Numbered from the stretch's first letter, positions 29,714-40,639 are shown. The stretch: 64,000 bases of DNA from Pseudomonas sp. B20(2017) (GCF_002113125.1 NZ_NEJP01000005.1:130450-194449); one strand, 5' to 3'. Notes: generated by a model from the sequence alone, not told the origin. Made by a program: numbers and translations.

Positions 29714-30775
29714 TTATTGACCCAACTTCAGGCGAGCGGTCTCGCCACTGGTGAACGGAGCGACATCGACCGGCTGGCCGTTGTAGCTGACCTGCGCGCC
29801 ACGGGCCACGCCCAGACGCACGGCAAACGGAGGCTTGCCGACGACGGACAGGCTGTCGCCCTTACGCTTGAGGCCGCTGTACAGCACCTTGCCACTGCCA
29901 TCGGTCACTTGAGTCCAGCAATCGGCGATGAACTGCACCTGAACCTGGCCTTGACCTGCCGCCGGAGCAACTGGCGCTGTCGGCGCGGGTGCGGCGGCGA
30001 CCGGAGCTGCCGGTGCAGTGACGGTCGGAGCAGGCGTGGCCGGAGCGGCAGGTGCTGGAGTTGCTGGAGCAGCCACCACAGGCGCTGGCGTATGAGCCGG
30101 TGCAGCCGGAGTAGCGGCTGGCGCAGCAGGTGCCGGAGCAACCGGTGCGGTCGCTGGAGCGGCGGCCTCGGTCTCGGCGCCGGTCGATTCAACCGTGGTT
30201 TCCGATTGAGGCAGCGCCAGAGCGGTCGAACCCTCGGCTTCGCCTTCCGCGACGGCCTGGTCTTCCGGCTCGTCCAGCGGATGAATCTGGGTAGTACCGT
30301 CGGCGCCTTCGACTTCAACGTGCTCCGGCGCCAGGCCGATCAGGTCCTTGGTACGCAGCGAGGTCTGATCCTGCCACCAGACGAAACCGCCGCCGATGAC
30401 CGCGATCAGCAGCAGCAGGCTGACGATACGCAAAATGGTGTGGGAAACCCGTACCGGCTCTTCAATGCGACCCAGCGCGTGGACGTTGCTGCCTTGAGAA
30501 TCGGTGCCGGTGGACTGGTCGAATTGCTGGACCAGAACGGTCTGGTCCATGCCGAGCAATTTGGCATAGGCGCGAATGTAGCCTCGAGCGAAGGTATGCC
30601 CGGGCAACTTGTCGAATGCGCCGGCTTCAAGATTGCTCAGGGAAGTCACGGTGAGGTTGAGCTTGAGGGCCACTTCGGCCAGCGACCAACCATTGCTTTC
30701 GCGGGCCTGGCGCAGGGTCTCACCGGGGTTAACGCGATTCGCTGCTACAACTTCGGGATGCGCCGCTTTCATCAT
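29714..30775 (-). CDS. rodZ: Cytoskeletal protein RodZ
   Basis: A 353-residue bitopic membrane protein that links MreB to the elongasome. An N-terminal helix-turn-helix domain (about 16-90, LRQARESNGWSLAEVALKLN) is followed by one membrane segment near 128-148 (RIVSLLLLIAVIGGGFVWW), a long Ala/Pro/Val linker, and a periplasmic DUF4115 domain at the C-terminus (WTQVTDGSGKVLYSGLKRKG). Two adjacent ATG codons (30775, 30772) are possible; GGAG spacing favours the second. It overlaps the end of pilF by up to 4 bases. Confidence 0.93.
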   Translation of the reverse strand: MMKAAHPEVVAANRVNPGETLRQARESNGWSLAEVALKLNLTVTSLSNLEAGAFDKLPGHTFARGYIRAYAKLLGMDQTVLVQQFDQSTGTDSQGSNVHALGRIEEPVRVSHTILRIVSLLLLIAVIGGGFVWWQDQTSLRTKDLIGLAPEHVEVEGADGTTQIHPLDEPEDQAVAEGEAEGSTALALPQSETTVESTGAETEAAAPATAPVAPAPAAPAATPAAPAHTPAPVVAAPATPAPAAPATPAPTVTAPAAPVAAAPAPTAPVAPAAGQGQVQVQFIADCWTQVTDGSGKVLYSGLKRKGDSLSVVGKPPFAVRLGVARGAQVSYNGQPVDVAPFTSGETARLKLGQ

Positions 30776-31530
30776 TGCTCCGACAGGTATTGCTGATATT
30801 CCGGCGTACCGGGATAGAGTCGTTTTAATTGCAGGCCCGCACTGGCGGCCTTGTCGCGATCTTCAAATACTTTTGCCAACCGAACGGCGAGCAACAGACT
30901 ACGTGCATTTTGCTCGGAGAGCTGGCTGAAACGGTCGTAATAGTCACGCGCGGGCACATAATGCCTGTCTTCGAATGACAACTCAGCCATTTCCAGCAAT
31001 GCCCGTGGCTGCTGACGGTTCAAACGCAGCGCTTTTTCCAGCTGCTGCTGCGCCACGTCGCGCTGACCAAGCTTCGCCGCCGTCATGCCGAGGTTCTCGA
31101 ACACCCGCGAACGCTCAGGATACAGGGTATCGGCGGCCGCCTGTTCAAAACGCTCGTAGGCTTCCTTGTAACGCTGTTCTTCGTAGAGAAAACTGCCGTA
31201 GTTGTTGAGGATGCGCGCATCGGTGGGGCGAGAGGACAAGGCTTTGCGGAAGTGTTCGTCAGCCAGTTTTGGTTCCATTTCGGCCTGGAACACCAGCCCC
31301 AGCGCGGCGTTGGCGTCGGGATCCGACCCGTCCAGCTCCAGGGCCTTCTTCAGTGGAACCTTGGCCCGCTCGGTCATGCCCTGCTGCAAGTATCCCAGCC
31401 CCAACTGCACGTAGGCAGCCCGCGCTTCGTCACGGCCCTTGCTGGTCTTCATCGGGTTGTAATCGCCCGACAGGACACAACCAGCACACAGGCTGGTCAA
31501 CAGCAACAGCAGCGCAAAGCGCAGGGACAT
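30772..31530 (-). CDS. pilF: Type IV pilus secretin pilotin PilF (PilW)
   Basis: A 252-residue lipoprotein that brings the PilQ secretin to the outer membrane. The lipobox cysteine is Cys18 (SLCAGC) and the mature part is about six TPR units (AYVQLGLGYLQQGM, NAALGLVFQAE, NNYGSFLYEEQRY and further). It lies 12 bases downstream of rlmN, as in P. aeruginosa PA3805-PA3806. Confidence 0.92.
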   Translation of the reverse strand: MSLRFALLLLLTSLCAGCVLSGDYNPMKTSKGRDEARAAYVQLGLGYLQQGMTERAKVPLKKALELDGSDPDANAALGLVFQAEMEPKLADEHFRKALSSRPTDARILNNYGSFLYEEQRYKEAYERFEQAAADTLYPERSRVFENLGMTAAKLGQRDVAQQQLEKALRLNRQQPRALLEMAELSFEDRHYVPARDYYDRFSQLSEQNARSLLLAVRLAKVFEDRDKAASAGLQLKRLYPGTPEYQQYLSEQ

Positions 31531-31542
31531 AGAGATCCTCTC

Positions 31543-32691
31543 TTAGTTAGTGTTCGCGGCGTTCTGTGCCAGATCGCTGTCGGCGCTCAATTCACGCACG
31601 GCGATGTAACGTTCGCTGCGACGGGTGCGATCCAGCACCTGCCCTACCAATTGACCACAAGCCGCGTCGATGTCTTCACCACGAGTGGTGCGCACAGTGA
31701 CGTTGAAACCGGCCTGGTGAAGCTGATCCTGGAACCGGCGGATGGCGTTGTTGCTCGGCCGCTCGTACCCGGAATGCGGGAACGGGTTGAACGGAATCAG
31801 GTTGATCTTGCACGGAATGTCCTTCAGCAACTCGATCATTTCCACGGCGTGCTCAAGTTTGTCGTTGACGTCCTTGAGCAAGGTGTACTCGATGGTCAGC
31901 ACGCGCTTCTCGCCCAGTTCGGACATGTAGCGCTGGCACGACTCGAGCAGCATCTTAAGCGGATATTTCTTGTTGATCGGCACCAATTGGTTACGCAATG
32001 CGTCATTCGGTGCGTGCAGGGACAACGCCAGGGATACGTCGATGTGCTTGGCCAGCTCATCGATCATCGGCACCACACCCGACGTGGACAGGGTCACGCG
32101 GCGCTTGGAGATCCCGTAGCCCAGGTCATCCATCATCAGATGCATGGCGGCCACGACGTTGTCGAAGTTCAGCAGCGGTTCGCCCATGCCCATCATCACC
32201 ACGTTGGTGATGGCGCGGTCGATGGTTGCCGGAACACTGCCGAAGGATTTGTTGGCAATCCACACCTGACCGATGACTTCGGCGGCGGTGAGGTTGCTGT
32301 TGAAGCCTTGCTTGCCGGTGGAGCAGAAACTGCAGTCCAGGGCACAGCCAGCCTGGGACGAAACGCACAAAGTGCCGCGTTTGCCCTGGGGAATATAAAC
32401 GGTCTCGACGCAGCTGCCGGACGCCACGCGCACCACCCACTTGCGGGTGCCGTCGCTGGAAATGTCCTCGCTGACCACTTCGGGACCACGGACCTCAGCA
32501 ACAGCCTTGAGCTTTTCGCGCAAGGCCTTGCTGACGTTCGTCATGGCGTCGAAATCATCGACGCCAAAGTGGTGAATCCATTTCATTACCTGACCGGCAC
32601 GGAAACGCTTCTCCCCGATTGAGTCGAAGAATTTTTCCATTTCCGGCTGGGTCAGACCCAGCAGGTTGGTTTTAACAGTCGATGTAGTCAT
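31543..32691 (-). CDS. rlmN: Dual-specificity 23S rRNA/tRNA adenine C2-methyltransferase RlmN
   Basis: A 382-residue radical SAM enzyme that methylates A2503 of 23S rRNA and A37 of some tRNAs. The CX3CX2C cluster motif is in [11 protein letters not shown]. The methyl-carrying cysteines are expected further on, one in the C-terminal AACGQL. Length is normal. Being Fe-S dependent, it fits its place next to the isc genes. Confidence 0.96.
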   Translation of the reverse strand: MTTSTVKTNLLGLTQPEMEKFFDSIGEKRFRAGQVMKWIHHFGVDDFDAMTNVSKALREKLKAVAEVRGPEVVSEDISSDGTRKWVVRVASGSCVETVYIPQGKRGTLCVSSQAGCALDCSFCSTGKQGFNSNLTAAEVIGQVWIANKSFGSVPATIDRAITNVVMMGMGEPLLNFDNVVAAMHLMMDDLGYGISKRRVTLSTSGVVPMIDELAKHIDVSLALSLHAPNDALRNQLVPINKKYPLKMLLESCQRYMSELGEKRVLTIEYTLLKDVNDKLEHAVEMIELLKDIPCKINLIPFNPFPHSGYERPSNNAIRRFQDQLHQAGFNVTVRTTRGEDIDAACGQLVGQVLDRTRRSERYIAVRELSADSDLAQNAANTN

Positions 32692-32720
32692 GGATTCACC
32701 TTCACTCTTTAAGCCAATGC

Positions 32721-33146
32721 TTAGCGAGTGGTTACTTCAGTAGCTGCGAAGAAGTAAGCGATTTCGCGAGCAGCAGCGGCTTCGGAGTCCGAACCGTGAA
32801 CGGCGTTGGCGTCGATCGACTCAGCGAAGTCAGCACGGATGGTGCCTGGAGCAGCTTCTTTAGGGTTGGTCGCGCCCATCAGCTCACGGTTGCGAGCGAT
32901 GGCGTTTTCGCCTTCCAGAACCTGAACAACAACAGGACCCGAAGTCATGAAGGCAACCAGGTCGCCGAAGAAACCACGAGCGCTGTGCTCAGCGTAGAAG
33001 CCTTCGGCTTCGGCTTTGGACAGTTGCTTCAGTTTCGAAGCTACAACGCGCAGGCCAGCGTCTTCGAAGCGAGTGGTGATCTTGCCGATCACGTTTTTAG
33101 CAACGGCGTCAGGCTTGATGATGGAGAAAGTACGTTGAACAGCCAT
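32721..33146 (-). CDS. ndk: Nucleoside diphosphate kinase
   Basis: A 141-residue kinase that balances NTP pools. The start [23 protein letters not shown] and the catalytic histidine in [12 protein letters not shown] are canonical. It lies between iscX and rlmN and has a promoter of its own in the upstream gap. Confidence 0.97.
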   Translation of the reverse strand: MAVQRTFSIIKPDAVAKNVIGKITTRFEDAGLRVVASKLKQLSKAEAEGFYAEHSARGFFGDLVAFMTSGPVVVQVLEGENAIARNRELMGATNPKEAAPGTIRADFAESIDANAVHGSDSEAAAAREIAYFFAATEVTTR

Positions 33147-33182
33147 GGTGTAACTCCAGAAACGGTAATTTGCGAAAAATTA

Positions 33183-33205
33183 AACCCGCGAATTATACGC
33201 GGGTT
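33183..33205 (-). promoter_or_regulatory. Hairpin holding the ndk -10 box in its loop
   Basis: AACCCGCG and CGCGGGTT flank a 7-base loop that reads TATAATT on the minus strand, with TAATTTTT after the stem. The stem plus T-rich tail resembles a terminator for the isc message, while TATAAT with TTAGGC 18 bases upstream resembles a promoter for ndk. The ATG of ndk is about 45 bases from the -10 box. Confidence 0.55.
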
Positions 33206-33234
33206 CTTGGGTATTGCCTAACCTGCGAGGACGA

Positions 33235-33435
33235 TCAGTCTATTTCGTCATTCCAGAGCTGCTGAACCGCTTCCAACACCTTCTCACCGACACGGCCAGA
33301 GTTGTTGTCGAAGTCAGGCAGCTCCATGATCCATCGCTGCAGGTCGACGAAATTGACAGAAAACGGATCTACACCCGGCTTGGCTTCCGCCAGCTCTTCT
33401 GCAATACGTTGAACATCATTCCAACCGTAGCTCAT
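33235..33435 (-). CDS. iscX: Fe-S assembly accessory protein IscX
   Basis: A 66-residue acidic protein of the IscX (YfhJ) family, which binds IscS and modulates cluster assembly. The pattern YGWNDVQRIAEELAEAKPGVDP and FVDLQRWIMELPDF is characteristic. It is 14 bases after fdx and ends the core isc cluster. Confidence 0.95.
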   Translation of the reverse strand: MSYGWNDVQRIAEELAEAKPGVDPFSVNFVDLQRWIMELPDFDNNSGRVGEKVLEAVQQLWNDEID

Positions 33436-33449
33436 GACAGTCTTACCAG

Positions 33450-33791
33450 TCAGTGCGGCGCTTCGGCCGCATGGTTAAGCGAATATTTCGGAATTTCGAC
33501 GGTGATGTCTTCTTCACCGACGATCGCCTGACAAGCCAGGCGCGACTGGGCTTCCAGACCCCAGGCACGATCAAGGAAATCTTCCTCCAACTCGTCGGCT
33601 TCTTCCAGCGAGTCGAAACCCTCGCGAATGATGCAGTGACAAGTGGTGCAGGCGCAGACGCCGCCGCAGGCGCTTTCCATCTCGATATGGTGTTCGTGAG
33701 CCAGCTCGAGGATCGACGTGCCGGGTGCGGCGTCAACGACCATGCCTTCAGGGCAGAACTTCTCGTGTGGCAGAAAAATGACCTGCGGCAT
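33450..33791 (-). CDS. fdx: ISC-system [2Fe-2S] ferredoxin
   Basis: A 113-residue adrenodoxin-type ferredoxin that supplies electrons for Fe-S assembly. Cluster ligands are in ACGGVCACTTCHC and in RLACQAIV downstream, all four present. Its ATG overlaps the hscA stop by one base (TGATG). Confidence 0.96.
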   Translation of the reverse strand: MPQVIFLPHEKFCPEGMVVDAAPGTSILELAHEHHIEMESACGGVCACTTCHCIIREGFDSLEEADELEEDFLDRAWGLEAQSRLACQAIVGEEDITVEIPKYSLNHAAEAPH

Positions 33792-35656
33792 CAGATATCC
33801 TCGATTTCATTCAGATTGCGCCCGGACAGAGCGGCTTTCACCGTCTGATCCATACGACGGGCTGCAAAAGCATCGGTCACTTGCGACAGACGCTTGGTCT
33901 GCTGCTCGATGGCATAACCATCAGTGCCTTTCATCAGTTCGGTCAGTTCCTGCACCTGCAGATCGATGACCATGCGCTCTTCGGCGTCGAGCAAACGCTC
34001 GCCATCCGCCTCCAGAGCACCCTGCACCGCTTCGATCAGGCGCTGGGCATCGACTTGCTGCTCGCGAAGAACGCGGGCGATCTTGTCGTCATTGGCGTGC
34101 TGGAACGAATCTTTCAGCATCTTGGCGATTTCGCCGTCGGTCAGACCGTAGGACGGCTTGACCTGGATGCTCGCTTCAACGCCCGAACCCAGTTCACGGG
34201 CAGAAACGCTGAGCAGACCATCGGCATCGACCTGGAAGGTCACACGAATTTTCGCCGCACCGGCCACCATCGCCGGGATGCCGCGCAACTCGAAGCGAGC
34301 CAGAGAGCGGCAATCGCTGATCAGCTCACGCTCGCCCTGCAATACGTGGATCGCCATGGCCGACTGGCCGTCTTTATAGGTGGTGAAGTCTTGGGCGCGA
34401 GCGACGGGAATGGTGGTGTTGCGCGGAATCACCTTCTCCATCAGGCCGCCCATGGTTTCCAGCCCCAGGGACAGCGGAATCACGTCGAGCAGCAGCAGTT
34501 CGCCGCCATCGCGCTTGTTGCCGGCCAACGTATCGGCCTGGATCGCGGCACCGATGGCCACCACTTGATCCGGGTCGATTTCGGTAAGCGGCTGACGACC
34601 GAAAGCTTCGGCGACGGCTTCGCGAACACGTGGAACGCGGGTCGAACCACCGACCATGACCACGGCGTGCACATCTTCCAGCTCGACGCCGGAATCGCGC
34701 ACGGCGCGGCGGCAGGCTTTCAGACTGCGGGCGACCATTGGCTCGATCAGCGCATCGAAGGCTTCGCGGGTCAGTTGTGCTTTCCAGTCACCGTAGGCAA
34801 CTTCAACACTGTCGGCATCCGTCAGGGCTTCTTTGGCGGCGCAGGCAGCTTGCAGCAGGCTGCGCTGTGCGCCCGGATCGAGGTCGGCGGACAAGCCCGC
34901 GCTCTCGATGATCCAGCCGGCAATCGCGTGATCGAAGTCATCGCCACCTAGCGCGCTATCGCCGCCGGTTGCCAGGACTTCGAATACACCGCCAGTAAGG
35001 CGCAGAATCGAAATATCGAATGTACCGCCGCCCAGGTCGTAAATGGCGACCAGGCCTTCGGCATGCTGATCCAGACCGTACGCTACCGCCGCCGCAGTCG
35101 GCTCGTTGAGCAGACGCAACACGTTCAGACCGGCGAGTTTCGCCGCGTCCTTCGTAGCCTGGCGCTGAGCATCGTCGAAGTACGCCGGAACGGTGATCAC
35201 CGCGCCCACCAGCTCACCGCCAAGGGTAGCCTCAGCGCGCTGACGCAATACTTTCAGGATATCGGCGGAGACTTCGACCGGACTTTTCGGACCCTGCACG
35301 GTATCGATGAACGGCATGTGCGATTCGCCGCCGACAAAGCGGTACGGCAGCTGATCGCCCAATTGCTTGACGTCGGACAGACCACGACCCATCAGGCGCT
35401 TGACCGACAGCACAGTATTCAGGGGATCGGAGGACGCAGCCAGTTTGGCTGACTCGCCGACTTCGACGCGATCGGCGTGATAACGCACGGCGGAAGGCAG
35501 GATGACCCGCCCTTCAGCATCGGCCAGCGGCTCGGAAAGACCACTGCGCAACGCAGCGACCAGCGAATTGGTAGTACCCAAGTCGATCCCCACAGCCAGA
35601 CGACGCTGGTGCGGTTGAGGACTTTGGCCGGGTTCGGCGATCTGCAGTAGGGCCAT
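33791..35656 (-). CDS. hscA: Fe-S assembly chaperone HscA
   Basis: A 621-residue Hsp70-type ATPase that acts on IscU to release clusters. The nucleotide-binding domain has [25 protein letters not shown] and [13 protein letters not shown]; the substrate-binding domain follows from about 390. The specialised HscA length (about 620, without the DnaK tail) is seen. It is flanked by hscB and fdx. Confidence 0.96.
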   Translation of the reverse strand: MALLQIAEPGQSPQPHQRRLAVGIDLGTTNSLVAALRSGLSEPLADAEGRVILPSAVRYHADRVEVGESAKLAASSDPLNTVLSVKRLMGRGLSDVKQLGDQLPYRFVGGESHMPFIDTVQGPKSPVEVSADILKVLRQRAEATLGGELVGAVITVPAYFDDAQRQATKDAAKLAGLNVLRLLNEPTAAAVAYGLDQHAEGLVAIYDLGGGTFDISILRLTGGVFEVLATGGDSALGGDDFDHAIAGWIIESAGLSADLDPGAQRSLLQAACAAKEALTDADSVEVAYGDWKAQLTREAFDALIEPMVARSLKACRRAVRDSGVELEDVHAVVMVGGSTRVPRVREAVAEAFGRQPLTEIDPDQVVAIGAAIQADTLAGNKRDGGELLLLDVIPLSLGLETMGGLMEKVIPRNTTIPVARAQDFTTYKDGQSAMAIHVLQGERELISDCRSLARFELRGIPAMVAGAAKIRVTFQVDADGLLSVSARELGSGVEASIQVKPSYGLTDGEIAKMLKDSFQHANDDKIARVLREQQVDAQRLIEAVQGALEADGERLLDAEERMVIDLQVQELTELMKGTDGYAIEQQTKRLSQVTDAFAARRMDQTVKAALSGRNLNEIEDI

Positions 35657-35707
35657 CGTGATCAGGACTTATCTGTATATCAGGCGTGCGACCGGAGCGG
35701 CACTGGG

Positions 35708-36229
35708 TTAATCGTCGAGGCGCTCTTCTAACTGGCGCACTTCGTAGGTGAGCTTGTCGAGGAACTGCATGCGCCGCATCAGGCGTTCGGCCTGCTCGCG
35801 TTGCGCTGCATCATCCCAACAGGCTGCGAAGCTTTCGCTGAGCTCTTCCTGGGCGGTTTTCAGGCGACGCTTGAACGCCGCGACACCGTCCAGATCGGCA
35901 CTGTCCTGCAGATCTTCGAGCTCTTCGCGCCATTGCATCTGCTGCAGAAGAAACTCGGGATCGTGGACGGTGACTTCCATCGGCACTTCATGCCCACTGA
36001 TGGTCAGCAGGTAGCGTGCACGCTGGGCCGGACTCTTGAGTGTCTGGTAGGCATCGTTGAGCCGAGCAGACTGCTCGAGCGCCGACCGCTGCTCGCGCTC
36101 GGAAGCATCGGCAAAGCGGTCAGGATGAACGGCGCGCGCCAGCTCGCGATAGCGCGTGGCCAACTGCTCAAGATCCAGACGGAAGCCCGGTTGCAGCTCG
36201 AATAAAGCAAAATGACAAGGAATACCCAC
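35708..36229 (-). CDS. hscB: Fe-S assembly co-chaperone HscB
   Basis: A 173-residue J-domain protein that recruits HscA to IscU. The J domain near residues 1-75 contains the HPD triad in AVHPDRF; the C-terminal three-helix domain binds IscU. I chose GTG 36229 (GAGG 7 bases upstream), which gives [16 protein letters not shown], the usual HscB N-terminus; the frame is open to 36268 into iscA. Confidence 0.94.
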   Translation of the reverse strand: MGIPCHFALFELQPGFRLDLEQLATRYRELARAVHPDRFADASEREQRSALEQSARLNDAYQTLKSPAQRARYLLTISGHEVPMEVTVHDPEFLLQQMQWREELEDLQDSADLDGVAAFKRRLKTAQEELSESFAACWDDAAQREQAERLMRRMQFLDKLTYEVRQLEERLDD

Positions 36230-36237
36230 GACAAGCC

Positions 36238-36561
36238 TCAGATGTTGAAGCTTTCGCCGCAGCCACATTCACCGCGTACGTTGGGGTTGTTGAACTTGAA
36301 GCCTTCGTTCAACCCTTCCTTGACGAAGTCGAGCTCGGTGCCGTCGAGGTAGGCCAGGCTTTTCGGGTCGATGATCACCTTCTCGCCGTGACTTTCGAAC
36401 ACCTGATCTTCTGCAACCACCTCGTCGACAAACTCCAGCACGTAGGCAAGGCCGGAACAGCCTGTGGTGCGAACACCCAGACGAATCCCTTCACCCTTGC
36501 CGCGCCCGTCGAGGGAGCGTCGCACGTGTCGAGCAGCCGCTTCTGTCATGCTGATAGCCAT
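36238..36561 (-). CDS. iscA: A-type Fe-S carrier IscA
   Basis: A 107-residue A-type scaffold or iron carrier. The three conserved cysteines are in TTGCSGLAY and the C-terminal GECGCGES. I chose ATG 36561 with GGAGT at a 6-base gap; an upstream in-frame ATG at 36585 is less well placed. Confidence 0.96.
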   Translation of the reverse strand: MAISMTEAAARHVRRSLDGRGKGEGIRLGVRTTGCSGLAYVLEFVDEVVAEDQVFESHGEKVIIDPKSLAYLDGTELDFVKEGLNEGFKFNNPNVRGECGCGESFNI

Positions 36562-36595
36562 CGTTGACTCCTTACTCGTCGCCAAATCTTGAAAG

Positions 36596-36982
36596 TCAGA
36601 TCAAGCCTTTCTTCTGCTTGTAATCGCGAACGGCCGCCTTGATGGCGTCTTCAGCGAGAACCGAGCAGTGAATTTTCACTGGCGGCAGGGCCAGTTCTTC
36701 GGCCAGCTGAGTGTTCTTGATGGTTTCAGCTTCGTCCAGGGTCTTGCCCTTCATCCACTCGGTAGCGAGGGAGCTGGAGGCGATAGCCGAACCGCAGCCG
36801 TAGGTCTTGAACTTGGCGTCTTCGATAACGCCCTGATCGTTGACCTTGATTTGCAGACGCATCACGTCGCCGCACGCCGGAGCGCCGACCATGCCGGTGC
36901 CGACATCCGGATCTTCGGCATTCATCTTGCCGACGTTACGCGGGTTTTCGTAGTGGTCGATGACCTTTTCGCTGTAAGCCAT
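36596..36982 (-). CDS. iscU: Fe-S cluster scaffold IscU
   Basis: A 128-residue scaffold on which IscS, ferredoxin and IscX build [2Fe-2S] and [4Fe-4S] clusters. The cysteines lie in [20 protein letters not shown] and HCSVLAEDA, and the HscA recognition motif LPPVKIHC is intact. I chose ATG 36982 ([18 protein letters not shown]). Confidence 0.97.
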   Translation of the reverse strand: MAYSEKVIDHYENPRNVGKMNAEDPDVGTGMVGAPACGDVMRLQIKVNDQGVIEDAKFKTYGCGSAIASSSLATEWMKGKTLDEAETIKNTQLAEELALPPVKIHCSVLAEDAIKAAVRDYKQKKGLI

Positions 36983-37083
36983 GATTCTCAATCCTCACTC
37001 ATCAGGGCCGCTCTTGAGACCCTGCAACTGCGCTGCGTAAACCGCCGCGTCGCTACAGGATCTGTATCCGGCGGCTTCTATAT

Positions 37084-38298
37084 TTAGTGTGCCGCCCACT
37101 CGATCTTCGAGATATCGACGCCGTCTTTGTACATGTCCCACAGCGGCGACAGAGCGCGCAGTTTGGTAACGGCCTCGCAGACTTTCTGCGCGGCGTAGTC
37201 GATTTCTTCTTCGGTGGTGAAACGGCCGAAGGTGAAGCGGATCGAGCTGTGTGCCAGTTCGTCGTTGCGGCCCAGGGCGCGCAGTACGTACGAAGGCTCC
37301 AGCGACGCCGAGGTGCAGGCCGAACCGGACGATACCGCCAGATCCTTGAGCGCCATGATCAGCGACTCGCCTTCAACGTAGTTGAAGCTCAGGTTCAGGT
37401 TGTGCGGAACGCGGGCGGTCAGGCTGCCGTTGACGTACAGCTCTTCCAGGTGCTCGACCTGCTTGTAGAAGCGGTCGCTCAACGCCTTGATACGGACGTT
37501 TTCGGCAGCCATGTCTTCCTTTGCCACACGGAACGCTTCGCCCATGCCGACGATCTGGTGGGTAGCCAGGGTGCCGGAACGCATGCCGCGTTCGTGACCG
37601 CCACCGTGCATGGTCGCTTCGATGCGCACACGCGGCTTGCGGCTGACGTACAGCGCGCCGATGCCTTTAGGGCCGTAGGTCTTGTGGGCGGAGAACGACA
37701 TCATGTCGACTTTCAGTTTCTGCAGGTCGATTTCGACCTTGCCGGTGGACTGAGCAGCGTCGACGTGGAACAGAATACCCTTCGAACGAAGCAGCTCGCC
37801 GATGGCGGCGATGTCATTGACGGTGCCGATTTCGTTGTTCACGTGCATTACCGACACCAGGATGGTGTCTTCGCGCAGCGCGGCTTCGATCATGGCCGGG
37901 GTGATCAGGCCATCTTCGGTCGGATCGAGGTAGGTGACTTCGAAACCTTCACGCTCCAGTTGGCGCATGGTGTCGAGGACGGCCTTGTGTTCGATCTTGG
38001 AGGTAATCAGGTGTTTGCCCTTGGAGGCATAGAAATGTGCCGCACCCTTGATTGCCAGGTTGTCGGACTCGGTGGCACCGGAGGTCCAGACGATTTCACG
38101 CGGGTCGGCGTTGACCAGATCGGCCACCTGACGACGGGCGTTTTCGACGGACTCTTCGGCTTTCCAGCCGAACACGTGGGAACGGGACGCCGGGTTACCG
38201 AAGTTTCCGTCGACCAGCAGGCATTCACTCATTTTTTGCGCAACGCGCGGATCGACCGGGGTGGTCGCAGAGTAATCAAGGTAAATCGGCAATTTCAT
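37084..38298 (-). CDS. iscS: Cysteine desulfurase IscS
   Basis: A 404-residue PLP enzyme that releases sulfur from cysteine for clusters and thiolated tRNAs. The PLP lysine is in [14 protein letters not shown] and the persulfide cysteine in [14 protein letters not shown]. Length matches E. coli IscS. It is the second gene of the isc operon. Confidence 0.97.
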   Translation of the reverse strand: MKLPIYLDYSATTPVDPRVAQKMSECLLVDGNFGNPASRSHVFGWKAEESVENARRQVADLVNADPREIVWTSGATESDNLAIKGAAHFYASKGKHLITSKIEHKAVLDTMRQLEREGFEVTYLDPTEDGLITPAMIEAALREDTILVSVMHVNNEIGTVNDIAAIGELLRSKGILFHVDAAQSTGKVEIDLQKLKVDMMSFSAHKTYGPKGIGALYVSRKPRVRIEATMHGGGHERGMRSGTLATHQIVGMGEAFRVAKEDMAAENVRIKALSDRFYKQVEHLEELYVNGSLTARVPHNLNLSFNYVEGESLIMALKDLAVSSGSACTSASLEPSYVLRALGRNDELAHSSIRFTFGRFTTEEEIDYAAQKVCEAVTKLRALSPLWDMYKDGVDISKIEWAAH

Positions 38299-38348
38299 GG
38301 ACTATCTCCTAAATCAGGCTGGCTGGCGTGCCGCTAGCTCTCTGGCTG

Positions 38349-38840
38349 TCATTCGACGGCGGACGCTTCAATCTTGTCCAGGCGCGGCGCCTTGCCATTG
38401 CAACGACGCTGATCCTGACGCTGGGCCACTTCCTGCACCTCACGGCGAGTTACGAGGTCGGCCAAGCTGATACCGCTGAGAAATTCGTGAATCTGCAGGC
38501 TCAGGTCGCACCACAGGTGATGGGTCAGGCAGGTGTCACCGGAGTGGCAGTCGCCCTGGCCCTGGCATTTTGTTGCATCGACCGATTCGTTCACCGCATC
38601 GATCACCTGAGCCACCTGGATGCCCTGCATGTCGCGGGACAACTGGTAGCCACCGCCCGGCCCGCGAACACTGGAAACCAGGTTGCTGCGGCGCAGCTTG
38701 GCGAAAAGCTGTTCGAGATAGGACAGGGAGATGCCTTGGCGCTCGGAGATATCGGCCAGGGACACCGGCCCGTGTTGCGCGTGCAACGCCAGGTCAAGCA
38801 TGGCGGTCACGGCGTATCGGCCTTTTGTAGTCAGTCGCAT
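38349..38840 (-). CDS. iscR: Rrf2-family Fe-S regulator IscR
   Basis: A 163-residue transcription factor that binds a [2Fe-2S] cluster and represses its own operon when clusters are plentiful. The N-terminal winged helix is [19 protein letters not shown] and the cluster cysteines lie in [13 protein letters not shown] (near 92, 98 and 104), all three present. I chose ATG 38840; the frame opens with TTG at 38846. Its operator lies just upstream. Confidence 0.97.
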   Translation of the reverse strand: MRLTTKGRYAVTAMLDLALHAQHGPVSLADISERQGISLSYLEQLFAKLRRSNLVSSVRGPGGGYQLSRDMQGIQVAQVIDAVNESVDATKCQGQGDCHSGDTCLTHHLWCDLSLQIHEFLSGISLADLVTRREVQEVAQRQDQRRCNGKAPRLDKIEASAVE

Positions 38841-38872
38841 GGACAATTACCACGGAGTTCGGAATGGGCGGG

Positions 38873-38930
38873 AGTATGCAATTCCCGAGCATTTAAGTCA
38901 ACTATAAGACCTAGTGCTTTAGTCGGGTTT
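38873..38930 (-). promoter_or_regulatory. iscR promoter with tandem IscR type 1 sites
   Basis: On the minus strand, -35 TTGACT (38896-38901) and -10 CATACT (38873-38878) are 17 bases apart. The -35 box lies in a 25-base type 1 IscR-like site (38881-38905; first half ATAGTTGACT fits the remembered consensus at every base). A second site with half AAACCCGACT abuts it at 38906-38930. This predicts autorepression by cluster-loaded IscR. Confidence 0.7.
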
Positions 38931-39008
38931 ACCCGCAAAAGAGCGCGCGAATGATAGCAGGGTCTGCGGCCTAATGGCACACCGGTCGACAGCAGCCCTG
39001 CAAGTGCG

Positions 39009-39788
39009 TCAGTGGAGCTTGGATTCGTCCTTGCCCTTGACGCAGGCGAAGTCTTCTTCACGCAGCTCGGGCAGATCTTTCGCACAGTAATTGCTGCCCA
39101 GATCCTTCAGCGCGCCGCACATTCCTTCCAGACGCCCGTCCACCGCTTGCAGGTGATCGAGCAACTGGCCGATGGCACGCGCCACCGGATCGGGCATGTC
39201 TTCACTGACGCCGTAGGCGTCGAAGCCGATCTTCTCGGCCATCGCCTTGCGCTTGGCGTCGGCCTCGTCATCGGACTTGACGATGATCCGGCCCGGAATC
39301 CCCACCACAGTGGCGCCCGGAGGCACTTCCTTGGTGACCACAGCATTGGAACCGACCTTGGCGCCGGCACCAACGGTAAACGGGCCAAGCACCTTTGCGC
39401 CTGCCCCTACCACAACGCCATCACCGAGCGTCGGGTGACGCTTGCCCTTGTTCCAGCTGGTACCACCCAGGGTCACACCCTGATAGATCGTCACGTCGTC
39501 GCCGATTTCAGCGGTTTCGCCGATCACGATGCCCATACCGTGGTCGATGAAAAAGCGCCGACCGACCTTGGCGCCCGGATGGATCTCGATTCCGGTCAGC
39601 CAGCGACCGAAGTTCGACACCAGCCGCGCCAGCCATTTCAGATCGTTGCGCCAGAGCATGCCGGCCAGTCGATGAATCCAGATTGCATGCATGCCGGGAT
39701 AGCAGGTCAGGACTTCAAAAGCGTTACGCGCCGCCGGGTCTCGGTGGAATACGCTCTGGATATCTTCACGCAAACGCTCGAACATCAT
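39009..39788 (-). CDS. cysE: Serine O-acetyltransferase CysE
   Basis: A 259-residue acetyltransferase that makes O-acetylserine, the cysteine precursor. The helical N-terminus is followed by a left-handed beta-helix of hexapeptide repeats ([31 protein letters not shown] and following) with catalytic His in DHGMG. ATG 39788 shares one base with the trmJ stop. Its place upstream of iscR links cysteine supply to sulfur use by IscS, as in P. aeruginosa PA3815-PA3816. Confidence 0.95.
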   Translation of the reverse strand: MMFERLREDIQSVFHRDPAARNAFEVLTCYPGMHAIWIHRLAGMLWRNDLKWLARLVSNFGRWLTGIEIHPGAKVGRRFFIDHGMGIVIGETAEIGDDVTIYQGVTLGGTSWNKGKRHPTLGDGVVVGAGAKVLGPFTVGAGAKVGSNAVVTKEVPPGATVVGIPGRIIVKSDDEADAKRKAMAEKIGFDAYGVSEDMPDPVARAIGQLLDHLQAVDGRLEGMCGALKDLGSNYCAKDLPELREEDFACVKGKDESKLH

Positions 39789-40558
39789 TAATCCTTCCGC
39801 TTAAGGAGCTCGCCACGGGCCGCTTTCTGGGTTTCCGTGAGGATGCCACGCAAAATATTCATTTCCGCCCGGCTGACCGAGCTGCGTCCGTACAACCGGC
39901 GCAGGCGCGCCATCAAGTGCCGCGGTTTTTCCGGATCGAGGAATTCGATGGCCACCAGAGTCTGCTCCAGGTGCTCATAAAACCGCTCCAGCTCATCCAT
40001 GGTCGCAAGCTCTGCGCTTTTCACGGAGGCCACTTCTTCCTTCTCGATCTTGGTCGGCTGGCCCTGCGCAGCCAGCCACGCCATGCGCACTTCATAACTC
40101 AACACCTGCACCGCCGCCCCGAGGTTCAGCGAGCTGAATTCAGGATCGGAGGGAATGTGCACGTGATAGTGACATCGCTGCAGCTCGTCATTGGTCAGGC
40201 CGGAATCTTCACGACCGAACACCAGCGCGATTTCCGCGCCCTGCCCCGCCTCCTCGACCACTTTGGTCCCGCACTCGCGCGGATCCAGCAATGGCCAGGG
40301 AATGCGCCGGTCACGGGCGCTGGTACCGAGCACCAGATTGCAACCGACCAAGGCGTCTTCCAAGGTGGCGACGACTTGTGCGCTTTCAAGGATGTCACCG
40401 GCACCGGAAGCGCGGGCATCGGCTTCGTGATGCGGAAAGACTCGCGGATCAACCAGCACCAACCGCGACAGGCCCATGTTTTTCATGGCGCGCGCGGTCC
40501 CGCCGATGTTTCCCGGATGGCTGGTATTGACCAGGACGACACGAATATTTTGCAGCAC
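39788..40558 (-). CDS. trmJ: tRNA (cytidine/uridine-2'-O-)-methyltransferase TrmJ
   Basis: A 256-residue SPOUT methyltransferase that modifies the 2'-O of nucleotide 32 of several tRNAs. Typical motifs are [37 protein letters not shown] and [20 protein letters not shown] chose GTG 40558 ([10 protein letters not shown]), matching the family start; a TTG at 40582 would add eight residues. It is divergent from suhB. Confidence 0.94.
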   Translation of the reverse strand: MLQNIRVVLVNTSHPGNIGGTARAMKNMGLSRLVLVDPRVFPHHEADARASGAGDILESAQVVATLEDALVGCNLVLGTSARDRRIPWPLLDPRECGTKVVEEAGQGAEIALVFGREDSGLTNDELQRCHYHVHIPSDPEFSSLNLGAAVQVLSYEVRMAWLAAQGQPTKIEKEEVASVKSAELATMDELERFYEHLEQTLVAIEFLDPEKPRHLMARLRRLYGRSSVSRAEMNILRGILTETQKAARGELLKRKD

Positions 40559-40639
40559 GGCGGGCGCTCTCGGACTCGGCAAAGGGGTGCAAATCTTACA
40601 GAACAGCCTACCGTTAAGCTATGAAAGCGAACAGCGACC

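Noticed and set aside
29099..30796. 565-codon plus-strand frame opposite ispG and rodZ
   Set aside because: Its Ser/Arg/Gly-rich part is the complement of the Ala/Pro linker of RodZ; no family similarity.
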